A DNA stretch of 64,000 bases from Pontibacter deserti (GCF_023630255.1 NZ_JALPRS010000001.1:1550001-1614000); one strand, 5' to 3'; positions 18,133 through 26,939 are shown, counted from the stretch's first letter. The notes: generated by a model from the sequence alone, not told the origin. Numbers and translations are program-made.

Positions 18133-21100
18133 TTAGGAAATAGCCGTTACCTGTGCCTGCTGTTTATACAGCTCTTTCGACAGCAAGTATAGCGACTGCT
18201 TGAGCGGCATGAAGAACATAGTCTCGTGCAGTTGCTCCCTGTCTGTCAGGCCACGTACAGTGTCTTCCAGAACCATCGTGTAGCTATCCTGCAGGTTCAT
18301 GCGCATAAACTCCAGCACACGTCTTGGGTCCACTTCTACGCCCATCGAGCGCATCAGCGGCGAAATATCCGGATCGTCCAGTAGCATGGTCAGGCAGTTC
18401 ATCACGTTGTCCATCACTTCCTGGCGAAGTTGCCCGGTGATCTGTGTCTTAGTTACTGGAGCAAGAGCGTCTGCAATGTTGGCCGAACCAGTAGGACGCA
18501 TGATCGGGATGTTGGTCAGGTCGTTCAGGTCGGTTCCTTCCAATGCCATGGCACCGCCGTTGGCTGTTACCTGCTTCGGATTATCTACCAGTACCAACTT
18601 AAAATTAGCCGGTGGCTCCTGACCCGTTACCTTATGGAAAATAGCTTTGGCATAGCGCTCCACATTCGACAGGTTATTACCAGCACTCAAGAGCTTGATG
18701 TATAAACTACCGCGGCCGCTGAACGAGATGTAACGAGGCACTTTCACGTCTAATTGCTGCACCAGTTGTGCCAGGTGGTACATCAGCGAACCAAAGTGCA
18801 GGTAGAACATCAAACGCAGCTGACGCGCCTGCAGGAGCTGAGAACTATAGTTTAGCTCCTTGTCGTAGCTGAACAGCAAGGAGCTGATGTCGGCAGAGTT
18901 GAAATCCGGATTGTCCAGGGCTGTTTCCAGGAACTTACGGTATTCACGACCTTCTTCTGTTAAAGGTATGCGCAGCACATGATCTACCCCATACTGCAGC
19001 AGACCGTTGTCTTTCTGAGTCTTTACCGTAGCAAAGCCATCGCCCCACAGGTCGTTCCCAGCAAAGCGGAACGAGGAGCTATGCGAAGGTCTGCGGTTGG
19101 TGAACAGCAGCACGTCGGTCGTACCACCACCTATGTCCACGTTGATCAGGTTCTCGTCCTGGCTCGGCACCACCGCACCGGTCCTGGACAGGAAGTAAAA
19201 CGGCGCTACCGACTCGGTAATGCACACGGTTGTTCTGCCATTCTTGAACACGTTGTTATACACGGTATCCCACACGTTCTGGAACATGTTGCGTGAGTAT
19301 TCATCAAAGCTCAGCGGCGCAAACCACACGATCTTGGTGCTCGCCACGTTGCCATGGTTCAGTACCACCTTGTTCTTGATCAGCAGCATGATCTCGGTGA
19401 AGAACGCTTCAATACGGCGTTTGCCGGTGTTAGTCAGCGTCTCGCTCCACTTCAGATCGGTGTGGTAGGTCTGCTTGTACTGGTCCTGGTGCGTACCTTC
19501 GGTGTTGATCGAGAAACCGATGTTGATGTTACCAAACAGGTTCGTGATCTGGTTCTCAAAATCCAGCGACTCGCAGGTTGCCGTACGGGTTGGGAAGTTA
19601 TATAAAGAGCCTCCAGAACCGATGATCAAAGGTATAAATTCGCGCTTGAGCAAAGTCTCCACAGCAAACAGACGGCCGAAGCCACGCTTGTGGAAACGCT
19701 GGTAATCTGTCAGCGAAGGATCGTCGGAAGGCTTGTTCAGCATAACCAATTGCTGGTCGTTAGCCGTGATAGAAAACTCACGCGGCGGCTGGTTAGCACC
19801 CGAAGTATAAGCAATGTGCGTGTTCGAAGTACCAAAATCGATAGCAAAGGTAAAGTTATGGATACCCTGCTGCATTTCCTGAAACTTCGGCACGATGAGC
19901 GCCTTGCCTGTGAAGTCTACACCGGCATGCGTAAACTCAGCATAATCAAAATGGGTACCACGTACTTCATAATAAGTGCTGCCAGCGCTGCTGTTACTCT
20001 TCTTGGTTCTACGATGTGCTGTAGCCGAAATAATACCGCCACCAGCTTCCAGTTGCTTGCCACCTACAAAGAAGCTGAGCGAGTGGTTCTTGTTTACTAG
20101 CAGCGGATCAATGTCTTCGTCCACCAGCATGACCTTGTAGAAGTCATTGTACTGCACCGCGTCGGTAAACTTGTAGAACGGAAACACACCCAGACCAATT
20201 CTGGATTTCAGGATATGGCCTTTTTCCGGAATCACGTTGCCATGCGCGTCTTTCGAGTTCAGCGGATTATCGTAGTAGCTGCGCTCGTACACCACATCTC
20301 CGCGCTCGGTCGGCACACGCAGCGTTACGCGCACGTGGTTCACATCGATGTGGAAGGTCAGGTGGTTGGACAGGTCTTCCGGGTTGAAGAACTGGAAGTA
20401 TAAGCTGGTAACCGGCAGCAGGTAATTAAACGATTTCTCCGTTACGCCCGGCTGGTATACCACGGTACCGCTGTAGAAACGGTCGGTATTCACCTCGTAA
20501 GGCACCTGCACCAGCGTCTCCTGTAACAGGTCGTTGATGGTTAAGTATGGATAGTTGAACCCGACGCCCGGAAGTGAACGGTTCTCCAGTGGTTTTTCAT
20601 CGTAATATCCGACTACCGTATTTACCGGCCAAGCCAGGTTATTTACATACTTTATATTCGGTGCCAGTCGCAGCTCAGGTTTTAGTACGATTGGTCGTTC
20701 GCCTGCAAAACCGGTATGGGTTGGGCGAATGAACAGATCGCTGCTCGTAACGGCTGTCTGATCTTTCTTCACCAGGAAGTTCAGGTGGCCGACATGTACC
20801 GGGTTCTGCTGGAAATCTACCAGTTGCAGATATTCAGAAGCAATGGCGTTCTGTCCTACATTACCGGCCATGTTGATCTTGCGCAGCAGGTTCTCGTCCA
20901 GTGAATTATACACCGCCGGAAATGCCTGGATCATCGCTGGGTTCGACACAAACAGCTTGTGCACATACTCCCTGAAATCCTGCTCACGGTCTTCCAGCGA
21001 CACATAGTTATGGTCGAAGTAAGTACCGATGTTCTGCGCACGGTTTATACTTAATGGCTGCACGTTTGGCGCTACAAACAGGAAGGTCAGTGGTGATGTA

Positions 21101-21597
21101 CCGCCGATCAGCTGCATGTGTCGGTCACCGCGTGGGCTTGTGGATTCGAAGAAGATCAGGAAAATATCATCGATGCCCTGGAAGCGGCTGTCGTTCATGA
21201 ACAGCTCCAGCGTGCGGCCCAGCAAACTCGTGTTCGGGTTTGCCTGCATGGCACCCAGTTGCTGGTGCTTGTTCCAGCGACGGATTATGATCTTGTTGCC
21301 CGCCTGTGCGTAGCTCTGGTGGTTATAAAGCAGTTCCCACAGATCCCAGAAATGCGTCACAAATTTGTGATATACAGTATTTGTGTTGTTACCTGCTACA
21401 CCACGCTTTACAAAGTCGAAAGCGGTTTCGAACAGGTGCATACGGGCAAACGGCGTAGGTATAGAAGCATTGATCTTCAAGGCTCTGCCACCGGCGCCAT
21501 CGGTTATATCTTTAATCTCGGTGCTTGTGATCTGGCTGGTTTTAGCCCAGCCTTCCACGTTTGATCCGGTTTTATGTAGACGAAGTACTTTCGGCAT
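18133..21597 (-). CDS. Large protein with C-terminal Hsp70/actin-like ATPase domain
   Basis: I use the ATG at 21597 (MPKVLRLHKTG). The longer frame upstream would translate a palindromic repeat and has no protein character. The 1154-residue product has about 575 N-terminal residues I cannot assign, then an actin/Hsp70-fold ATPase. Phosphate-1 motif DFGTSN is at 587-592, phosphate-2 motif VDIGGGTTDV at 820-829 and an adenosine-type motif SFSGRGS at 958-964. The insertion lengths do not fit DnaK, and the typical peptide-binding domain is absent. ATP-dependent conformational switching, or polymerisation as in MreB/ParM, is likely. SrfB-like virulence-associated proteins are a possible relative. 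It lies 119 bases upstream of the linker gene and downstream of the tubulin-like gene. Confidence 0.75.
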   Translation of the reverse strand: MPKVLRLHKTGSNVEGWAKTSQITSTEIKDITDGAGGRALKINASIPTPFARMHLFETAFDFVKRGVAGNNTNTVYHKFVTHFWDLWELLYNHQSYAQAGNKIIIRRWNKHQQLGAMQANPNTSLLGRTLELFMNDSRFQGIDDIFLIFFESTSPRGDRHMQLIGGTSPLTFLFVAPNVQPLSINRAQNIGTYFDHNYVSLEDREQDFREYVHKLFVSNPAMIQAFPAVYNSLDENLLRKINMAGNVGQNAIASEYLQLVDFQQNPVHVGHLNFLVKKDQTAVTSSDLFIRPTHTGFAGERPIVLKPELRLAPNIKYVNNLAWPVNTVVGYYDEKPLENRSLPGVGFNYPYLTINDLLQETLVQVPYEVNTDRFYSGTVVYQPGVTEKSFNYLLPVTSLYFQFFNPEDLSNHLTFHIDVNHVRVTLRVPTERGDVVYERSYYDNPLNSKDAHGNVIPEKGHILKSRIGLGVFPFYKFTDAVQYNDFYKVMLVDEDIDPLLVNKNHSLSFFVGGKQLEAGGGIISATAHRRTKKSNSSAGSTYYEVRGTHFDYAEFTHAGVDFTGKALIVPKFQEMQQGIHNFTFAIDFGTSNTHIAYTSGANQPPREFSITANDQQLVMLNKPSDDPSLTDYQRFHKRGFGRLFAVETLLKREFIPLIIGSGGSLYNFPTRTATCESLDFENQITNLFGNINIGFSINTEGTHQDQYKQTYHTDLKWSETLTNTGKRRIEAFFTEIMLLIKNKVVLNHGNVASTKIVWFAPLSFDEYSRNMFQNVWDTVYNNVFKNGRTTVCITESVAPFYFLSRTGAVVPSQDENLINVDIGGGTTDVLLFTNRRPSHSSSFRFAGNDLWGDGFATVKTQKDNGLLQYGVDHVLRIPLTEEGREYRKFLETALDNPDFNSADISSLLFSYDKELNYSSQLLQARQLRLMFYLHFGSLMYHLAQLVQQLDVKVPRYISFSGRGSLYIKLLSAGNNLSNVERYAKAIFHKVTGQEPPANFKLVLVDNPKQVTANGGAMALEGTDLNDLTNIPIMRPTGSANIADALAPVTKTQITGQLRQEVMDNVMNCLTMLLDDPDISPLMRSMGVEVDPRRVLEFMRMNLQDSYTMVLEDTVRGLTDREQLHETMFFMPLKQSLYLLSKELYKQQAQVTAIS

Positions 21598-21639
21598 GTT
21601 TGTTTCAGTTTGATTAAGTATTGTTTGCCTTTTATGGCG

Positions 21640-21683
21640 CGAGCGTCTTCGCTCGTGACTAACTATAGCTGGGCTTCTGGCCC
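21640..21683. repeat. REP-like double palindrome, copy B
   Basis: CGAGCG-TCTT-CGCTCG (21640-21655) is followed by a linker with CTATAG and then GGGCTTCTGGCCC (21671-21683). On the opposite strand the order and sequence match copy A at 10994: a GGGCC...GCCC hairpin, then CTATAG, then CACGAGCG...CGCTC. It lies in the 243-base gap between the tubulin-like and Hsp70-like genes. Confidence 0.7.
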
Positions 21684-21720
21684 TTAACTTTGTTTTCCGG
21701 ATTTGCAATCCGAAAGAGAG

Positions 21721-21837
21721 AATTGTCCCCTTGAGGGGACTATAGGGGTGTTAAGTTCAGTTTTAGTTTCGATGCTTTGATTAGCAGCTACTACTCGTGC
21801 ACGATTACACCCCTTTGGTCCCCTCAAGGGGACAATT
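21721..21837. repeat. Inverted pair of C4/G4 palindromic repeats
   Basis: A 31-base unit at 21721-21751, built on GTCCCCTTGAGGGGAC and then GGGGTGT, recurs inverted at 21807-21837 with only three adjacent differences. Each unit is itself palindromic, so the pair can form either two small hairpins or one long stem. A related copy lies inside the TolC-family gene at 47821. Its location in the middle of the seven-gene operon suggests an effect on RNA folding or a past insertion. Confidence 0.8.
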
Positions 21838-21840
21838 TCA

Positions 21841-23292
21841 CTAACTATACTTCAGCTTTTCCTCCACCAGGTTTTTAGTCGCAGTTTCGAATGCTTTTAT
21901 AGTGGCCTTGAAAGCATCGCGGTCGGAGATGGATTCTGAGGCGCGGTTAAGCTCTTTGACAAAGGAGCCCTGGTGAATGCCCTTGTTCAGGAAACCGGTC
22001 TCGATCTGTTTGTCCGACACCATGCGGTTGAAGTCTGTTTCGTTCAGGTTCAGCGCAGCAAAAGTTCTTTCCTTGCGGCTAAGCTCACGCAGCCATGCCT
22101 GGTAACCGAACTCCGGATTTGTCAGGAACTTGTTCAGTTCGCGGAACACCGGTTCGTTACGGATAGCGCTGGTCAGATCCACACCTTTGGCATAAGCGGC
22201 TTGTGCGTCGCCTGGAAGGTGCGTAGTATAGTAGCGCTCAAAATAATGGAAACGGATCAACTGCTTGGCAATACGGTCCTTGGTCTCATTATCGAGGTGT
22301 TGGAACTGCACGTTGCTTATGTCCTCGCGGAGGCCATACTCGTGGTATACTTCATTACCCGAAAGCTCATTGTCGGAGTAATCCATAAAGTCTACGATTG
22401 CCAACGCGCTTAAAAGCTCTACTAAATGTGCGTCATTTCGCTGGCTGGCTCGGCCCGGGTTGTTCTCCATAGGCTTGTCCGGCGCGTCGCCCATGTAGTA
22501 TACCGCATTCACGCCATTCAGGTGGTTTTGGTAATACGACAGCGCGTCTTTCGCTTTGGTAGTAAAGGTATTAGAATCGATAAAGTCGGCTTCTACCCCA
22601 GCAGCAGGTTGCTCCAAAGAAAAGTATGGCAACACCACCATGGCCCCTGTTAGGGCTGTATTTATACTGGCAGCATTAGGCAACGTTGTGCGCGGATCTT
22701 TGAAATTTTTCAGCAGCAGCGGGAAACCGGCAGCGCCTGTTCCACCAAATATCGAGCTAACAAAAAAGATACGGTCGCCCGGCTGGAAGTTCGAAGCAAA
22801 AAAGCGCATTTCCGGAGAATCAATGATCTCGTTGAGTACCACGCTGCCCACATTCGGACTACCACGGAAGCCCACATCAAGGCTGTTGTTCAGGTTCTCG
22901 GGCGTAAACAGCAAATCCATCAGCGCTTGGCTTTCGATGTCGAGCTGGTTGTAACCCACATGGTCTTTAAAAGGCTTGTTAATGCCGCCGAAATCATACA
23001 CAAAACTATCGCGGATCTTGGCAGTACCATCACCGGCTATACTTGACAGGGTGCTGATATCGGTGTGGAAGAAACCTTCGTCGCGGCGACCAAGGGAATC
23101 GTGAATGTGCTTGTAGGTTTTTAGCAGCTCCACGGTGCGGTTCATGTCGCCGTTCTGCGTGTCCGGATCAATGATGATCGGTACGATTTTATCACAGTTC
23201 TGAATTTTGACACCTGCGGCCATCAGCATGACCAGCGAACGGATCACACGGGAACCGGTGCCACCTATTCCGAATACAAAAAGCTTTGCCAT
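21841..23292 (-). CDS. Tubulin/FtsZ-like GTPase
   Basis: The 483-residue protein starts with a Rossmann-like Gly-rich strand-loop, FVFGIGGTGSRV (residues 6-17), as in tubulin-superfamily proteins. It carries a tubulin-type signature loop SIFGGTGAAGFP with GGTGAAG at 183-189 (consensus GGGTGSG). The intervening VPIIIDPDTQNGDMNRT could contact the nucleotide ribose. The C-terminal third is helical and unlike FtsZ. It fits the large, little-studied tubulin-like family (Tubulin_2 type) and is not a FtsZ paralogue. GTP binding is likely; polymerisation is unproven. It lies between the small membrane protein gene (2-base gap) and the Hsp70-like gene, in the motor operon. Confidence 0.78.
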   Translation of the reverse strand: MAKLFVFGIGGTGSRVIRSLVMLMAAGVKIQNCDKIVPIIIDPDTQNGDMNRTVELLKTYKHIHDSLGRRDEGFFHTDISTLSSIAGDGTAKIRDSFVYDFGGINKPFKDHVGYNQLDIESQALMDLLFTPENLNNSLDVGFRGSPNVGSVVLNEIIDSPEMRFFASNFQPGDRIFFVSSIFGGTGAAGFPLLLKNFKDPRTTLPNAASINTALTGAMVVLPYFSLEQPAAGVEADFIDSNTFTTKAKDALSYYQNHLNGVNAVYYMGDAPDKPMENNPGRASQRNDAHLVELLSALAIVDFMDYSDNELSGNEVYHEYGLREDISNVQFQHLDNETKDRIAKQLIRFHYFERYYTTHLPGDAQAAYAKGVDLTSAIRNEPVFRELNKFLTNPEFGYQAWLRELSRKERTFAALNLNETDFNRMVSDKQIETGFLNKGIHQGSFVKELNRASESISDRDAFKATIKAFETATKNLVEEKLKYS

Positions 23293-23294
23293 AG

Positions 23295-23708
23295 TTATTT
23301 TTTGTTAGGCCATTTCATAGGAGTTGTCCATGCCTGCACGGAGCCTCTTTTGAGTAGTATAGAGAAAACGAAAAAAAGGATCAGGCTGTATATCACGTTC
23401 ACAAAAGCGAACATGTACGTGTAAGAGTGCTTCTCGATCTCGTTGCCGCTCACCTGCGTGATTGGGATAATGAAGGCGATGATCGCGTTCAGGATTAGGA
23501 ACATTACCCAGTGCTGGGTTTTATACAGGCCAGTGCTCATGGCGCGGTTCAACACATAGTAGTACAGAATAACGATTCCCAGTGTGATGATGAACAACAT
23601 CAGCCCCGTGTTCGGGAAAACCACCTCGCGGTAATCGTTGGTGAAGTTTGCAGGGATTGGCCGGCCTAAAACCAGTTCGTAGAGTCCAGAAAAAAACTTT
23701 TGTATCAT
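23295..23708 (-). CDS. Small three-helix membrane protein of the motor operon
   Basis: A 137-residue protein with three hydrophobic segments, near residues 35-55 (LMLFIITLGIVILYYYVL), 68-86 and 99-120, and a basic C-terminus ending KWPNKK. I recognise no family. The short gaps to its neighbours (5 bases after the lipoprotein gene, 2 bases before the tubulin-like gene) show that it is co-expressed with them. It may link the outer-membrane or periplasmic lipoprotein to the cytoplasmic tubulin-like protein, but this is inference from position only. Confidence 0.7.
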   Translation of the reverse strand: MIQKFFSGLYELVLGRPIPANFTNDYREVVFPNTGLMLFIITLGIVILYYYVLNRAMSTGLYKTQHWVMFLILNAIIAFIIPITQVSGNEIEKHSYTYMFAFVNVIYSLILFFVFSILLKRGSVQAWTTPMKWPNKK

Positions 23709-23713
23709 GCTTG

Positions 23714-25084
23714 TTAGTCAGCTTTGTTAAATTGTATGGTTGCATTAAAAACGAAGTCGCTCTGGTCGCGGTAAAGCGCCTGAACGCCATCTATTATCTT
23801 GGTTAACTGGTAAGTCTTTTTCGGAGCCGCTGCCGGGTTGTTGTCGTTATCGGTTGACCATGTCGTGATCCAGTTTGGCGTAACCTGCGGCAACTGCACG
23901 GATATGGTACCCGAATTAGCGGTTAGCTCGGGTACGCGCACCCGCACAAAATGACTATGCTTAGCCAGGTCCGGTGTGGCTTTTATACTTTCGTCGGCGG
24001 CTGTAACCGAAACTATAATTGGCCTGCTGCCCGTGCTGCTTACTTTCAGATTCTTTTTTAGGTAATCAATACTTTGCATGGACATCGGCAGGCTGCTCAG
24101 GTCCAAACCAATTGTAAATTCGACTGGTTCTTTCTTTTCAGGCTGCATATTTACCGAGGTACACGGATCGGCGTTGCGGCTGCTGCAGTACACTACTCCG
24201 GCTGGTTTGAATTGCTTTTCTTTAAGTAGTGCAGAGTATGGTACGGCCTTATACTCAAAACCAAAGTATGCCTGCTGAGCCGGCAGGTTACGAAGCACTT
24301 TATTTGTAACCACCTGCACATCCTGCTGCTTCCCAATCACCCAGATATAATAAGGAATCTCTTCGCCGTTGAGGGCGCGTCTTACCTCAGGCTTCTTTAC
24401 AGCCGGGTGATACGTGCCGAAGAAAGGCGATGAATTGGCAAGTATAGCAATGGCCAGTCCCTGGTGCTCGGCTTCTCTAAGGCTGCTCCTGATGTCCGAA
24501 TCCAATGAAATAAACTGCCCCTGGTCGCGCGGGTCCGGGCCATGTATAAAATCCGAAATAATAATGCTGACAGCTCCTTGGTCAATTGACTTTTGCAAAG
24601 CAGCTTTTAGCATAGCCGGTAGCGGTGTGCCTCGCACATCATCCTTGATACCACTAACGATATAACTTTTCATGGTATTGTATGACACGCTATCCAATAC
24701 AGGACGACTTTGCGCGTCTTCCTTAGCCAGGTAAAAAGCCTTTTTAGCTACGTAGCGTCCGTCCTCTACTTCCGAGATCAGCTTGTTCAGGTTATTCTGG
24801 AAGGTTGTAGCTTCTTTGCCGGCTGCCGGTGTTGGCATAAAGCCTTTCATACCGTTCGATATTTCCAGAAATACATTCACATTTACCTTTTCGGGTGCAG
24901 CAGTTACTGCAGGTGCTGTAGATGCTGGCGTTTTAGTGGCAGCGGGTCTATCATTTTGAGCCGGTGCTGTGGTAGCAGGGTCGGTTTCGTCGTTTCCGGA
25001 CTGCTTTTTAAAACACCCGGTTAAGACGAACATGATGAGAAGTAGTAGCAAACAGGAGCTACGCACAATCCTTTTTAGAAGCAT
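23714..25084 (-). CDS. vWA-like lipoprotein, first gene of the motor operon
   Basis: The 456-residue protein has a lipoprotein signal ending FVLTGC (Cys24), a Thr/Ala/Pro-rich tether (about 35-65) and then VNVNVFLEISNGMKGFM. This sits where a von Willebrand A domain has DxSxS; here the first Asp is Glu and the rest is degenerate. SIIISDFIHG at 173-182 resembles the second acidic vWA strand. The C-terminal half is beta-rich (EFTIGLDLSSLPMS, PIIVSVTAADES), perhaps an Ig-like or sandwich domain. It is probably periplasmic or on the outer membrane. As the promoter-proximal gene it could be the sensing part of the system. The vWA assignment is moderate and metal binding is doubtful. Confidence 0.65.
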   Translation of the reverse strand: MLLKRIVRSSCLLLLLIMFVLTGCFKKQSGNDETDPATTAPAQNDRPAATKTPASTAPAVTAAPEKVNVNVFLEISNGMKGFMPTPAAGKEATTFQNNLNKLISEVEDGRYVAKKAFYLAKEDAQSRPVLDSVSYNTMKSYIVSGIKDDVRGTPLPAMLKAALQKSIDQGAVSIIISDFIHGPDPRDQGQFISLDSDIRSSLREAEHQGLAIAILANSSPFFGTYHPAVKKPEVRRALNGEEIPYYIWVIGKQQDVQVVTNKVLRNLPAQQAYFGFEYKAVPYSALLKEKQFKPAGVVYCSSRNADPCTSVNMQPEKKEPVEFTIGLDLSSLPMSMQSIDYLKKNLKVSSTGSRPIIVSVTAADESIKATPDLAKHSHFVRVRVPELTANSGTISVQLPQVTPNWITTWSTDNDNNPAAAPKKTYQLTKIIDGVQALYRDQSDFVFNATIQFNKAD

Positions 25085-25324
25085 GCATTTATATTTATTG
25101 GCCGTTGGGCAATACTATGAAAACGTAAATAAGGTTTTTTAGTACATCCGCTATGCCATTATCGACAGTTTAGGTATTATATTAAAGTATAGCCCATTAA
25201 CGATATAAAGCGCTGCTTAGATACATATACTATGATAAAACCTTACAGGAAGAAATATAACCGAACTTATACTATAGCCGTTTCAGAAGCTTCAGACATA
25301 TAAATCAAAAGACTTCTGAGAAAA

Positions 25325-25807
25325 ATGTATAACACCAGCGAAGTTAAAACTGCTGATAAGCTTATCAGGGAACAATTGGTAGAACTACTTAAAGGTGGGT
25401 TTGCCCCAAACGTTATTCTGTTGCGCGAGTTCACATTTGATAAAGCCGGGGTTATACTTGATGGATTACATTTTTCAGCCTGGATACTGCTGGGTCATAT
25501 TCATGGGCGGCACCTTACACTGCTGAACTTTATGAAAGACCCAGCAAACAATCTGGATGTATGGCCCGAAGCACCTTGGCCCGAAAACCATAATCCTGAA
25601 AATGAGCAGGAATGGAACGCAGCAATAGATAGCTATGAAAAGGACCTGGCCGAGATGATGGCCTTGGTACAAAACCCTGCTTATCCTTTATTTGAAATAC
25701 AGCAGAACGGCAAAACCTTCTCTTGGGCTGCCTTGACGGCATTACACCACACCGGCTACCATATCGGGCAACTTAAAACCATAGGCAGACAACTGGGAGT
25801 CTGGTAA
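25325..25807 (+). CDS. DinB-family protein
   Basis: A 160-residue four-helix-bundle protein. GHIHGRHLTLLNF in the first half and LHHTGYHIGQLKTIGRQLG at the end supply the conserved His residues that bind a divalent metal in DinB/YfiT-type proteins. Such proteins are mostly thiol-dependent transferases or of unknown function and are named after a damage-inducible Bacillus gene. It is divergent from the motor operon and tail-to-tail with the sulfotransferase gene 2 bases away. No functional link with either side is evident. Confidence 0.85.
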   Translation: MYNTSEVKTADKLIREQLVELLKGGFAPNVILLREFTFDKAGVILDGLHFSAWILLGHIHGRHLTLLNFMKDPANNLDVWPEAPWPENHNPENEQEWNAAIDSYEKDLAEMMALVQNPAYPLFEIQQNGKTFSWAALTALHHTGYHIGQLKTIGRQLGVW

Positions 25808-25809
25808 TT

Positions 25810-26706
25810 TTATTCCTGATACAAAATTTCCTGTGAGGCGATGATTTCCTCCTTTAGCCGCTCAAAATCTTGGTGTGGTGGGGTCACAGCATAAGACATA
25901 GGTTGTCCTATAGTTGTAGGATATCCCAGAAACCTGATCAGAGGACCTGCAATTACGTTTGCCTGCTCTGCCTGTTCTTTTGTGAGGTGGTTCATCCAGT
26001 AGCCAGATTGTCCTTTTTTAAGATGTTTCGGGTTATGTTTTTTCAGTGTATCAAAGCTCATTGCATCCTGTAGTTCTTCCCTCTCCTCCTGGCTAAGTGT
26101 TATGCCTAAATACTGCAGCAAACGACCCAACTCTGCCTGGAAATCAAGCAGGAATCCTTCGTAAAAACAGATGTGAATGTGGTGTTCTTTACTTAACCGC
26201 AAGTGGTCGAATACATGCCAAACCCACTCCTGCATCAAATCGTTAAAGTGACTTTCTAGATACTTTTCCGGCTCAGTTATTTCCTGCGGGTAGTACTTGA
26301 GCATATAAGCTGAAGTATAATATTTAGAAGCCGATATAGCCCTGTCACGCGGGTCTCGGACAATGTACACTTTCTTATCGAACAAGTTTAGCAACTCACC
26401 GCTGCGCTTACAGATCGGGGAATGTGTCCAGACGTGATTTGTTTGTGAAATGTAATTTCTTATATCTTCAACAGGCATTTTAAAAATGCTGCTGATGCGG
26501 TAACTATACTGGAGGTCAGTTATGTCCAATACATCAATGCTGGCCTGGCTCGGGTAATTCAGATCCCACTCTTTTGCTAACGTATAAATGGGTTGCTTTT
26601 GGATGTAACTGGTTGTATCTGTTCCTGATTTTTGCAGCAGTTGCTGTAAGATCTGGTAAAGCCAGAAGTTGCCACATTTGGGTGCGCCGCCCTGCAGTAT
26701 TTTCAT
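25810..26706 (-). CDS. PAPS-dependent sulfotransferase
   Basis: The 298-residue enzyme has both nucleotide motifs of the family: the 5'-phosphosulfate loop PKCGNFW at 9-15 and the 3'-phosphate motif RDPRDRAISAS at 117-127, plus the C-terminal FDTLKKHNPKHLKKGQSGYW region that resembles the KxGxxG(D/Y)W motif closing over PAPS. It transfers sulfate from PAPS to a hydroxyl or amine on a sugar, lipid or small molecule. No signal peptide, so it is cytoplasmic. The adjacent cysC, cysQ, cysN and cysD genes supply PAPS and remove PAP, making sulfation a likely purpose of this locus. The acceptor is unknown. Confidence 0.85.
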   Translation of the reverse strand: MKILQGGAPKCGNFWLYQILQQLLQKSGTDTTSYIQKQPIYTLAKEWDLNYPSQASIDVLDITDLQYSYRISSIFKMPVEDIRNYISQTNHVWTHSPICKRSGELLNLFDKKVYIVRDPRDRAISASKYYTSAYMLKYYPQEITEPEKYLESHFNDLMQEWVWHVFDHLRLSKEHHIHICFYEGFLLDFQAELGRLLQYLGITLSQEEREELQDAMSFDTLKKHNPKHLKKGQSGYWMNHLTKEQAEQANVIAGPLIRFLGYPTTIGQPMSYAVTPPHQDFERLKEEIIASQEILYQE

Positions 26707-26939
26707 AGATGGTGTGCCTTTTCCTGATTTTAATGCTACCTATACGAATTCTTTTTAGCCTGGTATAAAATACTGACTACTAGTTGCTATACGTACCTGA
26801 CACCACACAACAATTGTACTAAACAGATAATCAACCTTTTACAAGCCATACCTTCATTGGTAAATTAAACTTCCAAACAACAACTCTGATGCAGCTTTTC
26901 AGTACATGTAAAGCGGTAACCTAACTATTTGGAGGCTTC

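Noticed and set aside
21598-21708. N-terminal extension of the Hsp70-like protein to an upstream ATG at 21708
   Set aside because: The added 37 residues are very basic, encoded largely by a palindromic repeat, and have no domain character; the ATG at 21597 gives a natural start.
14671-25084. Calling the seven-gene operon a canonical Zorya system
   Set aside because: The stator pair fits, but no ZorC, ZorD helicase/nuclease or ZorE gene is in or beside the operon. The other five proteins belong to different folds.
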